A DNA stretch of 12,759 nucleotides, taken from NCBI GenBank assembly GCA_041667545.1, contig JBAYES010000055.1, forward strand, positions 1 to 12,759. The letters run 5' to 3'. Positions 1-7,900 of the stretch are shown here, piece by piece. This DNA is from SLID01 sp041667545 (GTDB taxonomy: Bacteria; Omnitrophota; Gorgyraeia; Tantalellales; Tantalellaceae). The position numbers were made by a program, and so were the translations under genes. The first letter of the stretch is position 1. Each line of letters begins with the position of its first letter. Under the pieces are notes generated by a model that was not told the DNA's origin, searched no databases, and saw only the letters and a program-made list of their open reading frames with translations.

Positions 1-3000
1 CCGGGCCGAGGATTGAGATGCCCGAAAGCACGACTGCCCCGATAATACCCGTAAGAGAAATCGCCGACAGAAGTCCAAGCGACGCTAAAGCAAACCTGTC
101 CTTGCCCTGCGATCTCTTCCAACCATCAGCTACTGTTTTCAAAACCGCCGGCAGGGACTGCTTTTTATTCAAGATATGATTATTTATTTTTGTGTAGATG
201 CCCCTGATCTGTGCGTCATAGAACAACTTCGGCAGACCGGATCCTTCAAACCTTTGGAAATTATCGTTGTCTTCCGATTCAATTTGTTCAGCAATAAGCT
301 TAGAAAATAGATCGTATTCTTCCTTGGTAAGACAGTTTTCAGCAATATCCATTATCTCTTTCCCAAAATTATCGAACCATGGAGTCGGTTCATATAACCA
401 TACCTTATCAAGCTGATTTGCCGTTGTCCGGCTAACTGCCCCGGTAGTATATACCGGCATTTCGCATAGGGCGAAGAGCTCATTGAACATTTCAAGAGGA
501 AGCGATGAGAGATTGATCACGATATCGCCATCCTCACTGATCAAATCGGATCCCGGAAGATCATTCGCTTCAGAATAGCCAAAGCGATTGGCTTTGAAAC
601 TCCCTATCATACCGTTTTTTGAAACTCCATCCTGCCCGCTCTTATTAAAAACAAATAGCACCTTTCTCTTCTTATCGAATTCTTTATCATCTTCTGCCGC
701 TTTGCGCGCCATAGCTGCATAAGCGAGATCGCTTGACGGTTCTGAAGCATAAGAAGCCCCCCACATGGCACTGCTGAGCGCCGACAAGTCCTCCGGCGAG
801 AATCTTTTTACGGGATGATGCCCTAAAATCTTGTTCAAAAGATCCTTTTTCCTTTCGGCTCTATTTCGCTCATTTAAGTTTTCGTGTTCTTTCTTCAGCT
901 TATCGAGGTCTCTGTCAAATATCATGCCCAGAGAACCCTCATAAAGACCGAAATACAGAATTTTATCGTACGTATCTTCGTATTCGCGCGCCTCTATATC
1001 TTCGTCGGGAGTAGTGTAATATGGCTGCACAAGATAGGATTGTCCTTTCACCTCAAATTCGCCTGACAAGCCGGGGTCAAAGTAAAAGCAGATATCGGGA
1101 TTATCGTTGTAATCAGCATCTTCATCCTCTCCAGGTTCCCTGTAAGAATGCCTATCGACTACCGTGATGTTACCGATAACTTTCTTGTACTTACCGGCGG
1201 GCATGGGCATTATGTTATTGAATTTTCCATATGCGGACGCATCCATTGCGACTGTTATTTTCACACGCGGCCAGCTCTTTTCTATCTCTCTTGCCAACAT
1301 CCATGCGCGCATGACATCTCCGCTGCCTCCCAAATCGTTTACCAGTATCGCTATATCTTTTAATCCTTTCGGAGCAGATGTGACTTTAATACGTCCACTC
1401 GGACTCCCTCTTCTTTTCCTCCCAAGGTTATCTTTATCATCAGACACCCGCACTCCCAGCAGCCCGCCCGCGGCCATCACTCCCCCGAAAACCCGGCCGA
1501 GCGGCGGCAAAGCGTCCCCGGCGTAGTGTAGATACATCGACAGGAACTCCGCCGGGCCGAGGGCGCTTATGCCCAAAGATACCGGAAGAACGATTGCCGC
1601 TATAACGGCCGCACCTACTGCCACTTTGAGAAAAGCAGGTACTGTGCCTTGCCGTGCCGATGGAGATCTATAAGTGTAATCTGCGGGAAATATACAAGTT
1701 ATCTGATTGAATATCAGACTGACAAGTTCATACTCGTCTGAATATCCGGCATCTTTCATCTTTCTAATAAAATCGTTTGTATCATCAATTACACGATTAT
1801 AAGAAGTTTCCTTTCCTGTTTCTAATTCTATAAAAAACCTTCCTAAGCTTGCTTCCAGAACATTAACAGCTTCTAACGCCTCTTTCATCTTAGACGTCAT
1901 TTCATCAGAATAGGCTTGTTCAGTTCTTAATCTGACTATTTTTTCAAAAGGTTTTTTCTTTTCTTTTATCTGTTCAATCAGTGACTCTACGTATATCCGA
2001 TTAGGCCCGGTTTTTTTAACTAACTCAAACCCCTTCCTTCTCTTTAAATACCTTCCATAAGCATCTATACGTCTTTGTCCTATTTGACGAACTGTCGGTC
2101 TTTTTTCTTCATCTAAAATTACTTCTTTATGCTCACCAGATACCTCAAAATAAAAATCCCCGGTTTGATCCATGAAAAATTCAACTATTTCTTTTAGTCT
2201 CCTGGCAAACTTAAAACCAGTTTTTTCCGGCATCAAACTTATCCCGTCATTAGGGTACTGGCCCATATCCAAATCGCTAAAATCCAAACGCACCGTGGGC
2301 AGATCAGATAGATCGCCGGATGTCGGGATCTTATGATAGGATAATCTTAGAGTTTTTCCGGAAATCTCCATTTTGGCGTTGAAAAAGACTTCACCCTTAT
2401 CTCCTCTTTCTGTTATATCAAACCCTAAATCTTTCACTCCCTCAATTATTTTCTCCATCTTTTTCTCGTCAATAGAAAGTGCTTCAGCCCAGCGTTCCGG
2501 GTCACCGCCCAAAGCGTCCTTATCGTAACGGCCTGCTACGTATACTTGCCTGTCACCTACGATCACGCCTTTTACTTCCTCTACCGGTATATTTTCGGGA
2601 GATCCGAGGTAATACTTCACCTCTCCATGCACGGTCTGCACGGGTACCTCTACTCCGCTCTCTTTCGACTTAATTGACGCTTCGACCAGCTTTACCCAGG
2701 CCTCTATTGCCTGGGGTTCGGTACCCAGCACCTCGCCGGAATCCGAACAGAAATATGAAAACCATGCCAGCGCCATCATGCTCTGGGCAAGGGAGCTAAT
2801 CACTTTACCGCTATCCCCGGAAAGAAGCGCGAAATAGGGAGATTCATAATCCCCCTCGTTCCTGAACTTAGGCATTATGGAAATGAAAGAAACGCCGTTA
2901 TCCCTGAAAAGTCCCGCAAGGTTCTCGGTATGAAACCCCCCGGTAACGAGAATTGCCGCCTCGCCGGCTTCGGACCTGATATTCTTCACGAACGCTTCGT

Positions 3001-4405
3001 CGCGCTCAAAAGAATATTCGTAGAATTTTACCGCTTTCTCGCGGTAAAGGTCGAGATCGGAAATATCGCGGTCAAGCCCGTCCGGCAGCCCGTACTGAAG
3101 AGCCGCGTCCTTAATAAAAGATATGTACCTGTCAGAGGAAAAGGTGCGCTTATTCTCGATATAGTACCTGTAATCCTCTTTTGTCATCCTGATATCAAAA
3201 AGGTTCTTGATAAGCACCAGGTTCTTGGACAATCTTCCCAGATCCCTCTGTTTTTCGTTCTGATAGAGACGTTCTTTTATACTCTCTTCCAGAGCATTCA
3301 TCTCGCCGAATATCTTCGACTTATCTACCGACTCGTACATAGAGATATAGACCATGTAGTCCCTGAGATCGGGAAAAGCCTTCAGGTCTACGTTTACCAG
3401 CGCCGACTTTTCGGCGAGATAGGCGTAGAAATCTTTTTCCGGTACACCGTGGGAAGAAAACTCCACGGTCTTCAAGACCAGACTTTCCCACGCGTTTTTG
3501 GAAAGCCTGTTCCTCAATTCTTCTATAAGGAACTCTCTCTCTCGATCGGCTTTTCGAAAATCTATCTTTTCTTCCTGTGACAGGGTCTGCCCCAAAAGGT
3601 ACAGATTACTCAGATCCTTTACGTAGATGGCGTTCTTCCGCCCGATTTCCAACAGGTAGGACAGATAATCCCTTAATTCCAGGGCGCCATCCTTGTAATC
3701 TGAGTACATGCTGTCGAGCTCTAAAAGACCCTTCGAATATATGCGGAGTTTGATATCGTTGAGAGCCTGCTCCAGGGTATCAATGTAGCGGTCGGCCTCG
3801 GGCTTGAATTCAAGAGTTGTCCTGTACGCGTTCAGGTTGTCAATGTAAAGCCCGGTATCCTCAATACCCCAGAGACTTATCTTACCGGGATTGTTTATCG
3901 CGAATTCCTCCGCGCCGTTGACGATGCCTTCTTTTACAAAATAATCGGCCACCCGGGAACGGATATCCTTATCTTCTATGCCGGTAAATACCGACAGGTC
4001 ATAATCCCCTCCCCCGCCTTCCAGATTGACCGTTTCCACGCCGTATTCGTTTTTTACATACCCTATTATTTCTGATATTTTTCTCTGGCAGTCATAGTTA
4101 CAATGGGCGTCCTGGATATGGATAACTGTTCTTCCCGCATGGCCGGTTCTATAGCGGTATTCGACCCTACCGAGATGTTCCGGCAGAACAAAAGTATCCG
4201 GATCGATTTCTTTGACAGAAGATGCCTCCATGCGCATAGCCTCGAATACGCCGGGCATATCGTATGCCCCTCCCGACGCGGCCGCATAGGCAAGATCATA
4301 AGAGAACACATTGACCAGAAAAGCCGCCAGAGTGATGAGGGATATCGGCACTCTGAAGAGTCTTTTTCTTATCGGACCTCTATTAACTATACCGGAGCGA
4401 TCCAT
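1..4405 (-). CDS. Giant exported multidomain protein with N-terminal ChaN/TIKI-like two-histidine domain (partial, C-terminus beyond window)
   Basis: I translated this frame by hand from the ATG at 4405 to base 2 and met no stop, giving 1468 residues with the gene running off the left edge. The start is supported by AAGGAGT six bases upstream and by a signal peptide: basic RKRLFR at 13-18, hydrophobic core to about 35, likely cleavage after AYA at 39-41. Residues 80-520 form the first domain: H101 in IQDAH, E129 in NLEGG, R468 in ERDE and H492 in TGGFHT. This matches the spacing logic of the ChaN/TraB/TIKI/EreA superfamily, with a long helical insert at about 200-440. Residues 600-905 are unrecognised and charged. 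Two membrane segments follow (about 925-950 and 969-986), then an alpha/beta region (1013-1350) starting with a GGSGDV loop that may be GT-B-like. Another hydrophobic segment starts at 1438. I infer an envelope protein. The enzymatic role is unknown, and the fold calls are moderate (ChaN-like) and weak (GT-like). Confidence 0.85.
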   Translation of the reverse strand, partial: MDRSGIVNRGPIRKRLFRVPISLITLAAFLVNVFSYDLAYAAASGGAYDMPGVFEAMRMEASSVKEIDPDTFVLPEHLGRVEYRYRTGHAGRTVIHIQDAHCNYDCQRKISEIIGYVKNEYGVETVNLEGGGGDYDLSVFTGIEDKDIRSRVADYFVKEGIVNGAEEFAINNPGKISLWGIEDTGLYIDNLNAYRTTLEFKPEADRYIDTLEQALNDIKLRIYSKGLLELDSMYSDYKDGALELRDYLSYLLEIGRKNAIYVKDLSNLYLLGQTLSQEEKIDFRKADREREFLIEELRNRLSKNAWESLVLKTVEFSSHGVPEKDFYAYLAEKSALVNVDLKAFPDLRDYMVYISMYESVDKSKIFGEMNALEESIKERLYQNEKQRDLGRLSKNLVLIKNLFDIRMTKEDYRYYIENKRTFSSDRYISFIKDAALQYGLPDGLDRDISDLDLYREKAVKFYEYSFERDEAFVKNIRSEAGEAAILVTGGFHTENLAGLFRDNGVSFISIMPKFRNEGDYESPYFALLSGDSGKVISSLAQSMMALAWFSYFCSDSGEVLGTEPQAIEAWVKLVEASIKSKESGVEVPVQTVHGEVKYYLGSPENIPVEEVKGVIVGDRQVYVAGRYDKDALGGDPERWAEALSIDEKKMEKIIEGVKDLGFDITERGDKGEVFFNAKMEISGKTLRLSYHKIPTSGDLSDLPTVRLDFSDLDMGQYPNDGISLMPEKTGFKFARRLKEIVEFFMDQTGDFYFEVSGEHKEVILDEEKRPTVRQIGQRRIDAYGRYLKRRKGFELVKKTGPNRIYVESLIEQIKEKKKPFEKIVRLRTEQAYSDEMTSKMKEALEAVNVLEASLGRFFIELETGKETSYNRVIDDTNDFIRKMKDAGYSDEYELVSLIFNQITCIFPADYTYRSPSARQGTVPAFLKVAVGAAVIAAIVLPVSLGISALGPAEFLSMYLHYAGDALPPLGRVFGGVMAAGGLLGVRVSDDKDNLGRKRRGSPSGRIKVTSAPKGLKDIAILVNDLGGSGDVMRAWMLAREIEKSWPRVKITVAMDASAYGKFNNIMPMPAGKYKKVIGNITVVDRHSYREPGEDEDADYNDNPDICFYFDPGLSGEFEVKGQSYLVQPYYTTPDEDIEAREYEDTYDKILYFGLYEGSLGMIFDRDLDKLKKEHENLNERNRAERKKDLLNKILGHHPVKRFSPEDLSALSSAMWGASYASEPSSDLAYAAMARKAAEDDKEFDKKRKVLFVFNKSGQDGVSKNGMIGSFKANRFGYSEANDLPGSDLISEDGDIVINLSSLPLEMFNELFALCEMPVYTTGAVSRTTANQLDKVWLYEPTPWFDNFGKEIMDIAENCLTKEEYDLFSKLIAEQIESEDNDNFQRFEGSGLPKLFYDAQIRGIYTKINNHILNKKQSLPAVLKTVADGWKRSQGKDRFALASLGLLSAISLTGIIGAVVLSGISILGP

Positions 4406-4411
4406 AAAACG

Positions 4412-4418
4412 ACTCCTT
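4412..4418 (-). promoter_or_regulatory. Strong Shine-Dalgarno site fixing the start at 4405
   Basis: On the minus strand AAGGAGT lies six bases before ATG 4405. This is close to the consensus anti-16S match and fixes the start of the left-hand giant gene. The signal peptide begins immediately after it. Confidence 0.8.
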
Positions 4419-4463
4419 GTGAAAACTTTGTAAATCTTGCAACTAACAAAGCATAGCAAAACC

Positions 4464-4489
4464 TGCCCGTGACAATAATGCCCCGGGCA
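4464..4489 (-). other. Inverted repeat in the 5' leader of the left-hand giant gene
   Basis: TGCCCG (4464-4469) and CGGGCA (4484-4489) can pair across a 14-base loop. The pair lies inside the predicted leader of about 110 bases, some 60 bases before the start codon. It has no U-tract, so it is not a standard terminator. I could not match it to a known riboswitch. Its role, if any, is unknown. Confidence 0.35.
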
Positions 4490-4523
4490 AACAGTCCATA
4501 TACCTTTGATCTTTTACTAATAT

Positions 4524-4552
4524 AGTATATCACAGTCTTTTTGTTAGTCCAA
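4524..4552 (-). promoter_or_regulatory. Sigma-70-type promoter of the left-hand giant gene
   Basis: Reading the minus strand, TTGGAC (4552-4547) is followed after exactly 17 bases by TATACT (4529-4524). A TGn extension sits directly before the -10. Transcription would start near 4517, leaving a leader of about 110 bases. The upstream part, TTTTTATTGGACTAA, is almost the same as in the promoter of the other giant gene. This site makes the gene independent of the helicase gene upstream. Confidence 0.65.
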
Positions 4553-4595
4553 TAAAAAGACTAAAAATTTTTGATTCCTAACTGTAATAAGATTG

Positions 4596-4876
4596 TTATT
4601 GAGATCACTTCGTCGCCCTGTACCGGAGCGAAACGACTGGTACAGGGCTCCTCGTGACGACGGAGTAGGATTCTACTGCGGATAATTGAAATGTTACCGT
4701 TGCCTGTACCGTTCGGTACAGGGCTCCTCGTGACGACGGCGTAGGATTCTACTGCGGATAGCTGAAATGTTACCTGGTACAGGGCTCCTCGTGACGACGG
4801 CGTAGGATTCTACTATCGGATAACTGAAATGTTACCGTTGCCTGTACCGTTCGGTACAGGGCTCCTCGTGACGGCG
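4596..4876. repeat. Tandem array of palindromic REP-like repeats between the two giant genes
   Basis: The core GGTACAGGGCTCCTCGTGAC occurs four times, starting at 4639, 4715, 4776 and 4853, at intervals of 76, 61 and 77 bases. Linkers resemble GTAGGATTCTACTGCGGATA followed by a GAAATGTTACC tail. The outermost unit (4596-4663) has a full left arm and a 9-bp stem, CCCTGTACC/GGTACAGGG, with a 14-base loop. Units two and four instead carry the tight hairpin CCTGTACC-GTTC-GGTACAGG. Unit three has lost its left stem arm, which explains its shorter interval. The arm pair CACTTCGTCGC/GCTCCTCGTGA resembles REP-like palindromes that I recall as abundant in Omnitrophota and some other phyla. The array follows the helicase gene and precedes the promoter of the next gene, and its hairpins may protect or end the upstream transcript. 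Confidence 0.9.
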
Positions 4877-4957
4877 GGGTAGTAACAGGTTTTTACTCTT
4901 CATTAACCGGAAAACTTGAAACCGGCCTTACGGGCGTTCCGTTTCGATCCGGCTCCG
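4877..4957. other. Short spacer between helicase stop codon and repeat array
   Basis: These bases follow the TAA stop of the helicase gene. I see no canonical intrinsic terminator: a CCGG pair can form only a 4-bp stem and no U-run follows on the minus strand. The neighbouring hairpin array is the only strong secondary structure near the 3' end of the transcript. Confidence 0.4.
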
Positions 4958-7900
4958 TTACACATGGGTCAACACATAGACCCGGAAGTCTCTGCGGGCG
5001 GTAAGATCATTTATGTTCAGCGGGTCCGCGTTTATCGGCACGGAAACCTCCCGACCCTCTTTCCCGGACTGCCCGTAAGCGTGATCAAGTACATAGTTCA
5101 GGATCCACATCATGCTGATGTCTGTAAAATCCATATCGGCCATACCTGCCCCGGGAGGAATATTCAGGTCAACGTATGCCATGAAAGGGGAATCCCCGGG
5201 CTCCTGCCCATCCAGGATATCCGCGAACGGACGCTTCTTTCCGTCGCCTCTGGTGGTAATGATAATAACGTCAGAAAGTTTAACTTGATGCGCGGGGTCG
5301 GTCACAAGCCCCGCCAGTTCTTCTTCCAGAACATTGGGATCATGCCCGGCAAGAAGGGTTATCCTTCCCCTCAGGCCTTCCTTCCCGAGAAAGGCCCTAA
5401 GCGCGCTTATTTCCCTGCTCGCCTGGCTTCTCTGCGTCTCGGGAACCCAACTTGTGTCAAGCGCCACAACTATCTCATCCTCAGAATCCCTTTTCCGGTC
5501 GGCCATGACGTACAGTCTTCGAACAAGTTCCCTGACCAAAGACTTTTGGAGTTCAAGCGCCTTCCGTGAAATGCCGGATCCGTCACCGGCTTTCGCATCC
5601 GTACCGGGCGCGTCTTCATCCAGCCCGACAGCTACTTCGCCTCTTTCGATGCGGCGGGAAAGTTCCCTGCCGTAAAGCCTGACCTGGTCGAATATCTCAG
5701 CGGCCCTTTTGGTGCTTTCCCTGCGCTCATTCGCTATGTGAAGATCTATCCGGCTTGTTATGGAATCCCTGTCCCGTCCGGGATCCGCTATCTCTCCCCT
5801 GCCTGAAGGCATTTTCCCCTTAAAACCCGCCATACCGGCATTAGGGTTGTAGGAGGCCTTACAAAGCGTTCCCGAAAAATCACCTATCACCCACAGTTTT
5901 TTCCTGGCCCGCGAAAAAGCCACGTCAAGTCTCTGTATCCCGTCATATGTTCCCATAAAACCGATATTCCCGCGTGTGTTGCTCCTTACCAGAGAAAGTA
6001 TGACTATCTCGTTCTCACCGCCCTGTATGGAATCTACCGTCTCCACATCTACCAGCCCCACGTCATCCGACTCTGTCCATCTGATGTTCCGCCTGGAGAC
6101 CAGTTCATTAGTATCGATACTGAAAAGCAGTTTCTCGACGAACGAGGATGCGCGGATGCGCAGCACGGCAGCATCGCCTGACCTGAAGGCAGCCTCCATG
6201 TCATCTATCAACCGGAGCCCTTCACGCTTGAAATCTTCGCTTAACGCGCGCATCAATACCGCCTTCCTTCTGTCGCTGAAAAGAGACGCGGCTTCCTGCT
6301 CATCCGGGGGGCTAAGTATATCTTTGAGAACCGCCTTGACCTTTATGCCGAGCTTTATCATTTCGATCTGACCTTTGTAAGGGGATATGACGGTCATGTC
6401 CCCCGCCTCGAACCTGTACTGTTCTTCTTCACCTTCAACGGGCATCTTCAGGTTCAACGCGTCCTCCAACTTCCTGAGAACGATGTTCACTTCCGTGATA
6501 TTGTGATAACTCCTCGTCTCTTCAGAAAAAGACTCATGCGTTTTTATGCGGGATCCCGGATCGGCCGTATAGTCAACAACCAGTAACGTGTCTTTTTCTA
6601 TCGGCCTTACCCCCGGCCTATTACGCTCATCTGTCCCGATCTTACCGCCATAGAATAACCGGCTCACCAGATCGACTATGGCCCAGTGTGACCGCCTGTT
6701 CACCTTAAGAAGATGGCGGCAATTCTCTCCGTTGGATCTCATGAACGTCCGCCATCCCGGAGAATGGTGCATCTCGAACAAAGACCGCCTGTATTCCTGC
6801 ATATTCTGGTATGAAAATATCTTATCGAGTTCTCTCGGCTTCGCTCCGGATTTGGTCAAAAGCCGTCTTATCTCACGCACCTCTTCCATAGATATGCCGT
6901 AAGGAGGCAGTTGATTATGGTCTCCCACCATTATGACCTTGCCGCCCTGGCGTACCATGCTTACGGGGCCTATTGTTTCCGATAGTGTCGCTCTGCCCGC
7001 CTCCTCAATTATCACAAGGTCATAATTGCCGGCATAGTAATGGTCGTATATTTTCCGTCCGTTACGGGGATCCTTTTTGAATGTAAGGGTCCTGTCCAGG
7101 TAGAAACCGTTATTGGTCCCTAATACCACGGATGCCCTGTTTCTCATCCTTTCGAGATATACTTCTCTGTTTTCCCAGTTCTCCTGGATCTCTTCCCGCG
7201 TGGGCGGGCTGTTACCCACCCTGGCAAAAGTAACCCCGCTGTTCTTAAGTCTTACCCCGATATTATCAACTCCGGCATGAGACTGCGACACCACAAGGAC
7301 TTTTTCTCCCCTTAGAACACACTGCCTGACTATCTCTTCTATGACGCTGGTTTTACCCGTACCGGGAGGGCCGTGTATGAATACCAGGGGGAGGCCCGAA
7401 TGCCGGGCCGCCCTGACCGCGCCGGCCTGGGCATCATCGGCCTCAAGATCCTTATTGAAAAAACCGACCTCAATACCGGATATGTCGGCCTCTCCCGGGA
7501 TCTCCCGTAAACCCAGGACATGGTCCAGCAAACCGTCGCCGCATGAGATCGTACGGGAACCTTGTTCGGCAGTATCCAGGTTAAGGCCTAATGTCCATAT
7601 CAATCTGTCCAGCAAATTACGCCTCTCAACCATACTGGGGTCACTTACTTTTTTTATGCTGACATCCTTTTTGGGCAAGGAGTCCATTGCCTCGTTCAGT
7701 CTTCCATGCGCGCCCTCGGGCTGGAAGATAACGGTCTCTCCTTCATCCTCAATATCGACGACGCGCAAAAACACCCTTATCCCCGCATCCTTCATATCGC
7801 TTACGATCGAGTACACTTCCCCCTTCTTGAAACTGTCCTTTGTGAGACCGGCCCGCTTGCCGGGCTCGACCTTGCTCTCACTCTTGTCCGGCCAGAAACG

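Noticed and set aside
2930..3580. 216-residue plus-strand open frame
   Set aside because: It lies opposite a coding frame of the left-hand giant gene, whose motifs and signal peptide are convincing. Its protein has no recognisable domain and no good ribosome site; it is a codon-bias shadow.
4066..4311. 81-residue minus-strand open frame
   Set aside because: It is in a different frame from the signal-peptide-bearing giant gene that covers the same bases, and has no similarity to anything recognised.
4464..4489. Riboswitch in the leader of the left-hand gene
   Set aside because: Only one short stem is visible; I could not match conserved loops of c-di-GMP, cobalamin, TPP or SAM riboswitches.
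4596..4876. CRISPR array
   Set aside because: The repeated units are palindromic and contiguous with near-identical linkers, so there are no unique spacers; no cas gene is nearby.
4877..4925. Intrinsic terminator after the helicase gene
   Set aside because: Only a 4-bp CCGG stem can form and no U-tract follows on the minus strand.
4916..5569. 217-residue plus-strand open frame overlapping the 3' end of the helicase gene
   Set aside because: It is antisense to the conserved C-terminal domain and shows no family features.
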